Source: Caulobacter sp.
Lineage (GTDB): Bacteria; Pseudomonadota; Alphaproteobacteria; Caulobacterales; Caulobacteraceae
DNA: 64,000 nucleotides
Reading direction: 5' to 3'
Assembly (NCBI GenBank): GCA_030645575.1
Contig: JAUSMJ010000026.1
Span: forward strand, 18,993-82,992
The translations under genes were made by a program, and so were the position numbers. The notes below the pieces were generated by a model. The model searched no databases. It was not told the DNA's origin and saw nothing but the letters and a program-made list of their open reading frames with translations. This document shows, one piece after another, positions 35,128 to 43,034 of this stretch (position 1 is its first letter; the number at the start of each line of letters is the position of its first letter).

Positions 35128-36384
35128 TCAGGCCGCGAACGCGTTGCGGACGCGCTCGAGGCCATGGAGCACCTCATGCCGGGAGGACTCGCTTACACCG
35201 GCCCCGCTGGCGAACCCTGACCAGCCCGCGACGGCATCGGCGTTTTGCTCCAGGATTTCGTTGATCGTGGCGGTTGTCAGGCCGTGCAACTTTCCCAATC
35301 GCGCGACGTGGTCGCGAGTCGGGTTTCGGCCCTCCCCGTCGATGGCGAGATAGTGTTCGCCGCCGGGACCGATGGAGAAGGTCAGATCATAGGCCGGCGC
35401 CAGCCGCCATTCCCCGTCCGCGTCCATCAGGAAGGCATGCTGGCGTGTGTGATCGTCGCGATTGCAGGCCAGGACGTTGAACACCATCCGCCGGAACGCC
35501 GCCGCGACATCGTCCGCGTGCCGGGTGATCCGCAAGGTCGCCCGCAGGAAGGTGTCATAATTGGCCGACGGCCGGTCAGACCGCGCTTCAATGGCGCCGC
35601 AGAGGGAGACCATGTGCAGCTTCCGGCCGGGCTCGGGACGGTCAAACCGCCTGGTGGCGAAACAGGGCGGCCCTGACGCCGTCTCCAGCAGTCGGTGCTC
35701 CGACAGTGTCAGGCCCGCGGCGGCGGCCATGTCGGCATAGGCGGCCTCAATGGGGCCGATATCCTGGGGATCATTGATGGCCGGAAACTTGACGATCCAG
35801 GCATCGTGGCCCGCCGCCGTTTCTCCCGCTGAAACCGAGATCGCGCCCTCGGCGTCAAAGCCCACATGCACCTTTGGGCGCGCGCCGCCTGATCCTCCGG
35901 CCAGTCGGGCCAGAACCTCGATCAGCGCACTGTCGTTCCCGGCCAGGATGGCCGCTGACTCCGTGACCAGGGTGTTGAGGTCAAGGGCCTCGTCGGCCGC
36001 CGCCGGCGTTGTGGCGGGAGCATAGGTCAAGGCGCCGCGCCCCTGGTCGCCGACCAGCGCCAGTCGGTCCAGTGGGTTGAGCTCCTCGATGCGCACGCCG
36101 AGCCCGGCGAGCCGCTTGCGCATGACCACATAACCCCAGCCCTCCGGGAGGCTGTCGGCGAGGAAGCCATGAAGCCCTTCGAAGTCTCGCCCCCGGGCGG
36201 CGAGGAGCCCTGGGTCGGGTGGGTAGAGCAGGGCTGAAACGTCCAGGCGGGCGGCAATGACCTCTCGCGACCACTCCAGCTGCGCCAAGCCGTCCGCCAT
36301 CGCCAGGCGAGCGGTCGGGATCGGGGGAGAGTCGGTCTCGAAGGCCAGCGATGCCGACAGCGGCGTTCCGGGGGCGAGCTTCAT
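35128..36384 (-). CDS. hipA: HipA-family serine/threonine kinase toxin
   Basis: 418 residues. N-terminal HipA lobe (ALYPPDPGLLAARGRDFEGLHGFLADSLPEGWG). The nucleotide-binding and autophosphorylation region is GGSGGARPKVHVGFD, then the core has WIVKFPAINDP (ATP lysine), the catalytic loop FNVLACNRDDHTRQHAFL (N-x-D-D-H pattern) and APAYDLTFS. HipA kinases inhibit translation by phosphorylating aminoacyl-tRNA synthetases; in Caulobacter HipA1/2 also do so. The 5' end overlaps hipB by four bases. It is inserted between moaC and xdhC, with locally lower GC than the neighbours. Confidence 0.93.
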   Translation of the reverse strand: MKLAPGTPLSASLAFETDSPPIPTARLAMADGLAQLEWSREVIAARLDVSALLYPPDPGLLAARGRDFEGLHGFLADSLPEGWGYVVMRKRLAGLGVRIEELNPLDRLALVGDQGRGALTYAPATTPAAADEALDLNTLVTESAAILAGNDSALIEVLARLAGGSGGARPKVHVGFDAEGAISVSAGETAAGHDAWIVKFPAINDPQDIGPIEAAYADMAAAAGLTLSEHRLLETASGPPCFATRRFDRPEPGRKLHMVSLCGAIEARSDRPSANYDTFLRATLRITRHADDVAAAFRRMVFNVLACNRDDHTRQHAFLMDADGEWRLAPAYDLTFSIGPGGEHYLAIDGEGRNPTRDHVARLGKLHGLTTATINEILEQNADAVAGWSGFASGAGVSESSRHEVLHGLERVRNAFAA

Positions 36385-36683
36385 CGGCTCGACGACGCTC
36401 GTGAAAGCCTGACGGTCCCGGCTTGCTGACGTAGAAGGTCATCCAGGCTGATTGCTGCTGGCTTGGGAAACAGCGCCGCCAGGCCCTCCTCGCAGCGCAG
36501 GACCATTGCCGCCTTGACCATGTCTTCGATGGAAGCCTGTCCCTGGCCCTCGAGGCGTCGCCAGGTTCGGTAAGCGACGCCGGCGCGCCGCGCCGCCTCC
36601 TGTTGGGACCAGCCAAGGCTTACCCTGCGGCCTCTAATCCGACTTCCGAGCTCCTGAAGGATTTCCGGGCAGGTTTTAAGCAT
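36381..36683 (-). CDS. hipB: HipB-like XRE-family antitoxin/repressor
   Basis: 100 residues from the ATG at 36683 (a TTG at 36701 is the alternative). The helix-turn-helix is WSQQEAARRAGVAYRTWRRLEGQGQASIEDMVKAA, preceded by LGSRIRGRRVSLG. The C-terminal tail (ISLDDLLRQQAGTVRL) may contact HipA. HipB proteins bind and inhibit HipA and repress their own operon. The palindromes immediately upstream fit that role. No strong ribosome binding site precedes the ATG, which overlaps the second palindrome, so near-leaderless translation is possible. Confidence 0.88.
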   Translation of the reverse strand: MLKTCPEILQELGSRIRGRRVSLGWSQQEAARRAGVAYRTWRRLEGQGQASIEDMVKAAMVLRCEEGLAALFPKPAAISLDDLLRQQAGTVRLSRASSSR

Positions 36684-36745
36684 CGTCCATATATGGCCCA
36701 AATGGGTTCATTGCGCAACATAACTGTCCATATACGGACAGTTAT
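36684..36745. promoter_or_regulatory. Two palindromic operators for hipBA
   Basis: Operator 1 (36720-36745) is a perfect 10-6-10 inverted repeat, ATAACTGTCC-ATATAC-GGACAGTTAT. Operator 2 (36684-36698) is a weaker CGTCC-ATATAT-GGCC with the same core and touches the hipB start codon. Centres are ~41 bp apart, near four helical turns, so dimers would lie on the same face of the DNA. Confidence 0.8.
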
Positions 36746-36762
36746 AACTCCCAGATTGCACA

Positions 36763-37710
36763 TCAACCGACGACCGGTGCGGCCCGTAGGGCCACCACCT
36801 CGCCCACCGTCGCCACGGCCACCTCCCAGGGCGCCTTGCCGCCGAGGTCGAGGCCGATGGGCGCGCGCAGCCTGGCCAGTGCGGCCTCGCCGATGCCGTC
36901 GGCCCGCAGCCGCGCCAGGCGTTCGGGCAGCCGCTTGCGGGCGCCGAGCAGGCCGACATAGGGCGCGGGCGACGGCAGGGCGGCCAGCAGGGCCTCGTGG
37001 TCGATGGCCATGTCGTGGCCGCACACGGCCACGGCGGTCCAGGCGTCCAGGCCGATGGCCGTCAGGGCCCGGGCCGGCTCGTCCCGGCTGTAGGCGACGC
37101 CCGCCAGCGGCGGCGGAGCGGCCGGGCCGCGCGGCCGGATCAGGCTGGTCTCGAATCCGGCCTCGGCGGCCAGTCTGGCGATGGCCAGGGCCGTCGGGTC
37201 GGCGCCGAGCACGACCATCCGCCAGACCGGATCGTGCCGCCGCGTCAGCGCGCCGGACCAGGCCTCCGCGGTCTCGCCGCAGGTCCGCCGCGCGCCATCG
37301 CTGATCCAGACCGCCGGCCGGCGCAGGTCCATCAGCTGGAAGAGCCTGGCCGCCGCCGCGTCGTCCGGGCTGATCCGCTCGACGAGGATCTCGATCCGCG
37401 CGCCGCACAGCAGGCGGATGTCCGGCCAGGGACTGCCCTCGCCGTAGACGAGGCGGCGCGGCGCGCCATCGGCCAGGCAGGCGCGGGCATGGCCGGCCAC
37501 ATCGCCCTCGACGCAGCCGCCGGACAGGAAGCCCGACACCAGGCCCTCGGCGAACACCATCTGGGCGCCGACGGGTCTTGGCCCGCCGTCGCCGAGCGCG
37601 GCGATGGTCGCCAGAACGGCGGGCCGGCCGGCCGTCAGCGCCGCGCGCAGAGCCGGGCGCTGATCGTCGGTCAGGCCGTAGTCGGGCCAGTCGGGCAGGG
37701 GCGCGTCCAT
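36763..37710 (-). CDS. XdhC-family molybdenum hydroxylase accessory protein
   Basis: 315 residues from the ATG at 37710. N-terminal XdhC domain: AVLATIAALGDGGPRPVGAQMVF, GFLSGGCVEGDVAGHA, LVYGEGSPWPDIRLLCGARIEILVE. C-terminal Rossmann-like XdhC/CoxI domain: VVLGADPTALAIARLAAEAGFE, YVGLLGARKRLPERLARL, ARLRAPIGLDLGGKAPWEVAVATVGEVVA. It binds, protects and sulfurates Moco before insertion into xanthine-dehydrogenase-type enzymes, here presumably IorAB. The track start at 37794 runs into the divergent gene's leader and is unlikely. Confidence 0.95.
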   Translation of the reverse strand: MDAPLPDWPDYGLTDDQRPALRAALTAGRPAVLATIAALGDGGPRPVGAQMVFAEGLVSGFLSGGCVEGDVAGHARACLADGAPRRLVYGEGSPWPDIRLLCGARIEILVERISPDDAAAARLFQLMDLRRPAVWISDGARRTCGETAEAWSGALTRRHDPVWRMVVLGADPTALAIARLAAEAGFETSLIRPRGPAAPPPLAGVAYSRDEPARALTAIGLDAWTAVAVCGHDMAIDHEALLAALPSPAPYVGLLGARKRLPERLARLRADGIGEAALARLRAPIGLDLGGKAPWEVAVATVGEVVALRAAPVVG

Positions 37711-37720
37711 GGGCCCGACA

Positions 37721-37736
37721 TTAACCCCCGCTAAAC
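37721..37736. promoter_or_regulatory. CtrA-box-like site
   Basis: TTAA-CCCCCGC-TAAAC, seven of eight matches to the CtrA consensus TTAA-N7-TTAA with the common trailing C, in the 104-bp divergent gap between xdhC and the glycan operon. Candidate cell-cycle control of the latter. Confidence 0.4.
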
Positions 37737-37814
37737 GCTCTCGATACCGCTTCCTTAAGGGTCTCGGGCGCATGGTTACCCCCGACTTCACCACGAAGCC
37801 CGGAAGGAACCCCG

Positions 37815-38858
37815 ATGGGGCGCGTCGCCTTCATACCCTCGCCACCCGCCCCGAAGGGGGGGCCGCGCCTGCGCGCGCTTGGGTGCCGGCTGTGGGACGA
37901 CGGCGGCGACGAGCGCATCGATTTCGACATGGCTGGCGGCTCGGCGCTGCTGGGGCATGCCCATCCCGTCGTGGAGGCCGCCGTCGCCGCCGACGCGCCC
38001 GTCGAGGATGACGTGCGGGCCGCGCTGGCCGACCTCCTGCCCACCCCGGCCGGGGTGCGCTTCTGCGCCGAGGAGTCCCAGGCCCTGCCCGCGGCCATCG
38101 ACGCGGCCCGCCGCGCCACCGGCCGCCGCCGCGCCGCCGTCTGGGACGTCGGCGCCGGCGCCTATGGCGGCGTGGACGATCTGGCCGCCATCGTGGTCGA
38201 TCCGCTGGGCGCGCCGCCCGCCGATCTGGCCGCCGTCCGCCGCGCGGCCGACGCCGCCGGCGCGGTGCTGATTTTCGACGAGGGCGTCTCCGCCTTCCGC
38301 GTGCACGAGGCCGGGGCCCAGGGCCTGAGCGACGTCACGCCCGATCTGGCCGTATTTGGCTCGGCCCTGGCCAACGGCCGGTCGATCGGCGCGGTCGCCG
38401 GCCGCACGGACCTGATCCAGGCCCTCGACCCCGAGGATCTGCCGGCCCCTTCGACGCCGTCGCTGGCCGCGGCCGGGGCCACGCTGCGGCTGCTGGCGAG
38501 TGACCCGGTCGCGCCGCGCCTGCGGGTGCTGGGCGCCGAGCTCCAGGCCGAGGTGGCCCGGCTGGGCCGGGTCGCGGGTGCGGAGAAGCTGTTCGCCCTC
38601 GACGGCGACCCCTCCCTGCCCACGCCGCTGTTCGCCCGGCCCCAGATCGAGGGCCTGTGGCTGCGCGGGATGGCCGGCCGCGGCTTCGTCGTCGTCGGAC
38701 CGCACGCCCTGTCCGCCGCCCATGGCGAGCCGGAAGTCGCCGCCCTGATCGCCGCCTACGGCGCCCTGCTGCCGAAGTTCGCCGAGGAAGGGCCCCGCCT
38801 GGGCCCGATCCCCCGTGCCGATTTTATTTACGACGTTCGTCCAGAAGGACACGCATGA
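37815..38858 (+). CDS. Class III aminotransferase-fold protein lacking the PLP lysine
   Basis: 347 residues (full enzymes have ~430). The fold of glutamate-1-semialdehyde aminomutase-like proteins is visible: DFDMAGGSALLGHAHPVV near the start and AGAVLIFDEGVSAFR (PLP-ring Asp155). The segment PDLAVFGSALANGRSIGAVAG follows, where the usual GKIIGGG lysine is replaced by Ser183. The N-terminal part before the GHAHP block is short. Without the Schiff-base lysine it should not transaminate normally. It heads an operon with an aldo/keto reductase (4-base overlap) and a cytidylyltransferase, suggesting surface-sugar biosynthesis. Confidence 0.85.
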   Translation: MGRVAFIPSPPAPKGGPRLRALGCRLWDDGGDERIDFDMAGGSALLGHAHPVVEAAVAADAPVEDDVRAALADLLPTPAGVRFCAEESQALPAAIDAARRATGRRRAAVWDVGAGAYGGVDDLAAIVVDPLGAPPADLAAVRRAADAAGAVLIFDEGVSAFRVHEAGAQGLSDVTPDLAVFGSALANGRSIGAVAGRTDLIQALDPEDLPAPSTPSLAAAGATLRLLASDPVAPRLRVLGAELQAEVARLGRVAGAEKLFALDGDPSLPTPLFARPQIEGLWLRGMAGRGFVVVGPHALSAAHGEPEVAALIAAYGALLPKFAEEGPRLGPIPRADFIYDVRPEGHA

Positions 38859-39730
38859 ACCCCCTTCTCTCCAAGCTTGGTCTGGGCTCGGCCCAGTTCG
38901 TTCCCGGCGCCTCGACCCCGGGACGCGGCCGCACGCCCGAAGTGGAGGCGCGCGACATCCTGACCATCGCCGCCCGCGGCGGCCTGTCGGTGTTTGACGC
39001 CTCGGGCGCCTGGGGCCGGGCCGAAACCCTGCTGGGCGATCTGATGCCCCGGCCGCTGCCGTTCCGGTTGGTGGTCGCCACCGTCCGGCCCGACAAGGGC
39101 CCCGACTTTGTCGAGGGCGAGCTGCGCGCCAGCCTCGCCCGTCTGGCCGTGCCGCACGCCGACGCCGTGGTCGTGCCGCTGGCCGGGGACCTGTTCGGCC
39201 CGCAGGGTCTGGCCATGTGGACCCGTCTGCAGCAGCTGCGCGACAAGGGGCTGGTCGGCAAGATCGGCATCTCGGTGCATTCCACGGACGATCCCGTCGG
39301 GGTCGCGCGCCGCTTCAAGCCCGACCTGATCCAGGCTCCCGCCTCCCTGCTCGACCAGCGCATGCTGGCCGATGGCACGCTGGAGCGGATCGCCGGCATG
39401 GGGGTCGAGGTGCAGCTGCGCTCGATCTTCCTCAACGGCCTGCTGTTTCTGCCGCTCGACCGCATTCCCACGCCGCTGAAGGCGGCCTCGGGCTCGCTGT
39501 CGAAGGTGCGGCGCATGATCGCCGAGGGCCGCAGCGATCCGCTGCAGGCCGCGCTCGGCTTCGCCCTGTCGCGTCCCGAGGCCAGCACGGTGCTGGTCAA
39601 TGTCACCACCGCCGCCGAGCTGTCGGCCGTCATCGCGGCCGCCGCCAGTCCCCCTCCCGATCTCGACTGGAACGAGATGGCCATCGACGATCCGGTGGCC
39701 CTCGATCCTCGCCGGTGGGCCGCCGCCTAG
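38855..39730 (+). CDS. Aldo/keto reductase family protein
   Basis: 291 residues from the ATG at 38855, overlapping the upstream stop. It begins LLSKLGLGSAQFVPGAS and has GLSVFDASGAWGRAETLLGD (catalytic Asp, with Trp-Gly in place of the usual Tyr), GLVGKIGISVHSTDDP and LQAALGFALSRPEASTVLVNVTTAAEL. It belongs to the branch often found in polysaccharide and nonulosonate clusters, e.g. beside SpsF-like cytidylyltransferases. The catalytic Tyr of AKRs, normally four residues after the Asp in a D-T-A-xx-Y pattern, appears absent, so activity may be altered. Cytoplasmic. Confidence 0.88.
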   Translation: MNPLLSKLGLGSAQFVPGASTPGRGRTPEVEARDILTIAARGGLSVFDASGAWGRAETLLGDLMPRPLPFRLVVATVRPDKGPDFVEGELRASLARLAVPHADAVVVPLAGDLFGPQGLAMWTRLQQLRDKGLVGKIGISVHSTDDPVGVARRFKPDLIQAPASLLDQRMLADGTLERIAGMGVEVQLRSIFLNGLLFLPLDRIPTPLKAASGSLSKVRRMIAEGRSDPLQAALGFALSRPEASTVLVNVTTAAELSAVIAAAASPPPDLDWNEMAIDDPVALDPRRWAAA

Positions 39731-39766
39731 GCGCCTTCCGGCAAACGCTCAGAAGGAGCCGTCGCC

Positions 39767-40477
39767 ATGACCCTCGCCATCGTCCAGGCCCGGATGGGCT
39801 CCAAGCGGCTCCCCGGCAAGGCGCTCGCGCCGCTGGCCGGCCAGCCGCTGATCTGGCGCCAGCTCGAGCGGCTCAGGGCCGCCCGCACCCTGACCCGCAT
39901 CGTCGTGGCCACCAGTTGCGAGCCGGGCGACGACGCCCTGGCCGCCTGGCTGGTGTCCCGGGGCCAGGCCGTGTTCCGCGGCGCGCCCAGCGATCTGCTC
40001 GACCGCTTCGCCCGTTGCGCTGTCTCGGCGGGTCCGGCCGGCCATGTGGTGCGGGTCAAGGGCGACGCGCCGTTCGTCGATCCGCGCGTGATCGACGAGG
40101 CCGTGCGCATGGCCAGGGTCAGCGGCGCCGACTATGTGTCCAACCGCGAGCCGGCCAGCTTCCCGCGCGGGATGGAGGTCGAGGTGGTCGCCACCCCGGC
40201 CCTGATCGCCGCCGCCGCCGAGCCGCGCGAGACGATGGCGCGGGTCTCCCCGACCGCCTTCATCCGCGCCAACCCGGGACGATTCTCGCAGGCGAGCTTC
40301 AGCCATCCGCGCGACCTGTCGAAGCTGGACTGGCGCGTGAAGACGGCCGCCGACCTGGCCTTCGCCCGGTCGATCTACGGCGCCCTGCACGCCATCGACC
40401 CGGGCTTCGGCATGGCCGATGTGCTGGACATCGTCGGCGGACGTCAGGACCTGGCGAAGATCAGTTACGCAGCCTGA
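39767..40477 (+). CDS. SpsF/NeuA-type cytidylyltransferase
   Basis: 236 residues, AAGGAGCC ahead of the ATG. The nucleotidyltransferase signature is AIVQARMGSKRLPGKALAPLAGQPLIWRQLER; other blocks are VFRGAPSDLLDRFARCA, VRVKGDAPFVDPRVIDEA and the metal-binding D in KLDWRVKTAADLAFAR. These enzymes activate acidic or amino sugars as CMP derivatives for glycosylation (flagellin glycosylation in Caulobacter uses relatives). It overlaps the end of btuB by 17 bases, convergent. Confidence 0.9.
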   Translation: MTLAIVQARMGSKRLPGKALAPLAGQPLIWRQLERLRAARTLTRIVVATSCEPGDDALAAWLVSRGQAVFRGAPSDLLDRFARCAVSAGPAGHVVRVKGDAPFVDPRVIDEAVRMARVSGADYVSNREPASFPRGMEVEVVATPALIAAAAEPRETMARVSPTAFIRANPGRFSQASFSHPRDLSKLDWRVKTAADLAFARSIYGALHAIDPGFGMADVLDIVGGRQDLAKISYAA

Positions 40478-42290
40478 AGCCGACAAACACCCCCCGGCCC
40501 GCTTCGCCGTAGCCGAGCGATTGCTGATAGGTCTCGTCGGTCAGGTTCACCACCCGGGCCGTCAGGTCGAGGCTGTCGGTGAGCGCCCAGCCGGCGGCCA
40601 GGTCGGCGACCGCGAACCCGTCCCGACGGGCCGGCGCGAAGGTCGAGGGGTCGGCGTCGGCCTGTTCGCCCTCGGCCCGCAGGGTCAGCGCGGCCTTCAG
40701 CCGGTCACCCGTCCATAGCAGGCTCAGCGTCCCGGACTGTTCCGGCGCGCGGATCAGCTCGGCGCCCGTGGATTCGTCGATGGCGTCGGTGAAGGCGTAG
40801 GCGGCCTTGAGCGTGAAACGGTCGGTCAGTTCGGCGTCCAGCTCAACCTCGACCCCGGTGGTTTTCGTGCGGTCGATGTTCACATAGCGGCCGACGCCGT
40901 AGCTGATCTGGTCCTTGACCTCGAGCCGATAACCGGTGACCCGGACGAACAGCCGGTCGTCGCCGGACCGCCAGGCCAGGGCGGCGTCCCAGCCCTCGGC
41001 GGTCTCGGGCTTCAGGCCCGTGGACGGCCCGGCCGGGAAGCAGAAGTCGCAGACAGTCTGGCTGATGGTCGGGGTCTTGAAGCCCTGGCCGAAGCTGGCC
41101 GAGAGCCGAAAGCCGTGGTCCAGCTCGAACACGCCGGCCAGCCGGGCGGTCGTCCTGGCGTCGAATTCGTCCGGCGCGTCGTGACGCAGGCTGGCGGTGA
41201 CGGTCAACCGCTCGAGGGGCGCGACCCGCGCCACGCCGAAGGCCGAGGTGGCGCCGAGATCCGACGTGGCCCCCGTGCTGATCGAGGCCTCGGTATCGTC
41301 GCGCTCGACGCCGACGAGGAAGGCGAAGGCGTCGCCCGCCTCGCCCCGGCCCGCCGTCCAGCGCCACGTCGCGCGCCGGGCGTCGTAGCTCGACGGGAAG
41401 GCCGAGATGTTGTCGCGGGTCAGGTCGTAGAGGCTGACGCTCAGCGTCTGGTTCAGGCCCAGCGGGCCGTCGGCCCTGACGCGGGCGAACCCGGTCCAGC
41501 TGCGGCTTTCCGACCGGTCAGTCGTGTCGCCGAAGACGAAGAAGGCGTCGTAGCCGTCGATGTCCGCTTCGGCCTCGTTGTAGCGAACGCGGGCGTCGAG
41601 CTGGACGCTGTCGGACAGGGTCAGGCGGGCATTGCCGCCGACGGTCCAGCTGGTGAAGCCGTCGTCCTCCGCGCCGACGGCCGCCTTGGACACGCCATCG
41701 CTGGAATAGGCGGACGCGGTGACTCCCAGCGCGCGGCGGTCGTTCGCGACGCCGAAGGCGGCCGTCGCCCGCACCGTGCCGAATGACCCGGCCTCGGCCG
41801 AGGCGCGCCAGCCGTCGGTCTCGCGGGTGGTGAAGGCGATGGCCCCGCCGATGGCGTCCGAGCCCCACAGCGAGCCCTGCGGCCCCGACAGCACCTCGAT
41901 CCGCTCGACGTCGCCCAGGTCGAGGCTGGAGAAGTCGAAGCCGCCGTTGGGACTGGACGGATCGTTCTGGACCACGCCATCGACCAGCACGAGGGTCTTG
42001 TCGCCGCTCGCGCCGCGCATGCGCACCGTGGTCACGCCGCCGAAGTCGCCATTGCGGCTCAGCGACAGGCCCGGAATCGTCTCCAGGATGTCGCCGGCGA
42101 ACGTCGCCTGGCTGGCGGCGATGTCGTCGGCGGTGATGACGCGGGCGTCCGGCGCCTCGTCGATGCGGGTCTCCAGACGGGTGGCGGTGACGACCAGTTC
42201 ATCGACCGGGACCGGCGAGGCGGTGGTCCCGGCGCGGGCGGTCGTGGCCAGGGCCAGCAGGGCCGTGGTGGTCAGCAGAAGGCGCTTCAT
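40461..42290 (-). CDS. btuB: TonB-dependent vitamin B12 receptor BtuB
   Basis: 609 residues, the usual BtuB length. Signal peptide MKRLLLTTTALLALATTARA, TonB box DELVVTATR, plug with VITADDIAASQATFAGDILETIPGL, LVDGVVQNDPSSPNGGFDFSSLDLGDVERIEVLSGPQGSLWGSDAIGGAI, and a barrel ending in GRGVFVGFRLRN. A cobalamin riboswitch lies directly upstream on the same strand, which settles the cobalamin assignment. It brings B12 across the outer membrane with TonB energy. Two cysteines (TVCDFCFP) lie in one extracellular loop. Confidence 0.96.
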   Translation of the reverse strand: MKRLLLTTTALLALATTARAGTTASPVPVDELVVTATRLETRIDEAPDARVITADDIAASQATFAGDILETIPGLSLSRNGDFGGVTTVRMRGASGDKTLVLVDGVVQNDPSSPNGGFDFSSLDLGDVERIEVLSGPQGSLWGSDAIGGAIAFTTRETDGWRASAEAGSFGTVRATAAFGVANDRRALGVTASAYSSDGVSKAAVGAEDDGFTSWTVGGNARLTLSDSVQLDARVRYNEAEADIDGYDAFFVFGDTTDRSESRSWTGFARVRADGPLGLNQTLSVSLYDLTRDNISAFPSSYDARRATWRWTAGRGEAGDAFAFLVGVERDDTEASISTGATSDLGATSAFGVARVAPLERLTVTASLRHDAPDEFDARTTARLAGVFELDHGFRLSASFGQGFKTPTISQTVCDFCFPAGPSTGLKPETAEGWDAALAWRSGDDRLFVRVTGYRLEVKDQISYGVGRYVNIDRTKTTGVEVELDAELTDRFTLKAAYAFTDAIDESTGAELIRAPEQSGTLSLLWTGDRLKAALTLRAEGEQADADPSTFAPARRDGFAVADLAAGWALTDSLDLTARVVNLTDETYQQSLGYGEAGRGVFVGFRLRN

Positions 42291-42439
42291 GGCGCAGGTC
42301 CTTGTTCAAAGGAGCCCGCGCGGCGCCGCGTGGCGGAGTTTGTCCAAAGCGAACGTCGGCGCGCCGGCCGACGGTCGCTTCGACGGGAAGGCGCGCCTTC
42401 CCCGCGCCATCAGCCTGGACCCGGGCTGCGGACGAGCGA

Positions 42440-42598
42440 CGGCGGCGGCAGGTCTCCTGGCTCGCGGGTCGCCGGATCGCGTCCTCGCCTTCCCGGTTTC
42501 CCAGTGGCGCCGCTTGCGCGGATGAACGCGGCCCTCGCCGCTGACAGTTGCGGGCACAGCCGGGGAATTACACCCCTGTTCCCTCTTGGCCCCCGAAA
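42440..42598 (-). ncRNA. Cobalamin riboswitch controlling btuB
   Basis: Read on the minus strand: GGGAACAGGGGTGTAATTCCCC, then GGCTGTGCCCGCAACTGTCAG (the conserved receptor core), a variable stem, and finally the B12 box AGCCAGGAGACCTGCC near 42447-42463. This order is that of the AdoCbl riboswitch. About 150 bases then separate it from the btuB ATG, enough for a Shine-Dalgarno or terminator switch. High cobalamin should reduce btuB expression. Confidence 0.97.
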
Positions 42599-42662
42599 GG
42601 GACCGCCTGGGCGGGTTATGGGGGAGAGTGTGAGGGCGCGCAAGGCGGCGCTCCGCGAGTGT

Positions 42663-43025
42663 TTAGTCCGAAAGGGACCCAAGCCTCTCCCAAATCAACT
42701 CCTGGCGGTCCGGGGCCAGGGTGTCGGCTGTTTGAGCGACGACCGCGAGTTTTCTTGCCTCATCGGCGCTCATCTGACCGACCATGCTCGCTTGTCGCAG
42801 TTCACTTTCCGAGAAAAAGCTGAGGGACTGCAACTCAACGTAACTATCATGCTCAAGGAACAGGTTTTCGTCGGCCGCGATGTGATGCCAAGGCGGCCAC
42901 AGCGGCTTGCTGTTTATCCGAAGGAATAGTCTTTGAGAGGGGCACACACATATATGCCACTTGCGCCGGTTCCGCGGATTGATGCGCGGATCGGGAATCG
43001 CGATGACCGCTCCCGGCTTTAACAT
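42663..43025 (-). CDS. Putative toxin of a Panacea-type toxin-antitoxin pair
   Basis: 120 residues, cytoplasmic, no signal peptide. The N-terminal half (LKPGAVIAIPDPRINPRNRRKWHICVC, RLFLRINSKP, LEHDSYVELQSL) has short beta strands, and a final helical part follows (SADEARKLAVVAQTADTLAPDRQELIWERL). The beta-rich half with a DS-Y-V strand loosely recalls PemK/MazF-like barrels, but I cannot assign a family. It starts nine bases after the stop of the Panacea-domain gene. Codon and base use are visibly AT-richer than the flanking genes. Could be related to SocB of Caulobacter; not testable here. Confidence 0.8.
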   Translation of the reverse strand: MLKPGAVIAIPDPRINPRNRRKWHICVCPSQRLFLRINSKPLWPPWHHIAADENLFLEHDSYVELQSLSFFSESELRQASMVGQMSADEARKLAVVAQTADTLAPDRQELIWERLGSLSD

Positions 43026-43034
43026 TGAGCGTTG

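Noticed and set aside
36763-38858. Treating the class III aminotransferase-like gene as part of the molybdenum block
   Set aside because: It is divergent from xdhC and tightly coupled to reductase and cytidylyltransferase genes, which point to sugar-nucleotide chemistry.
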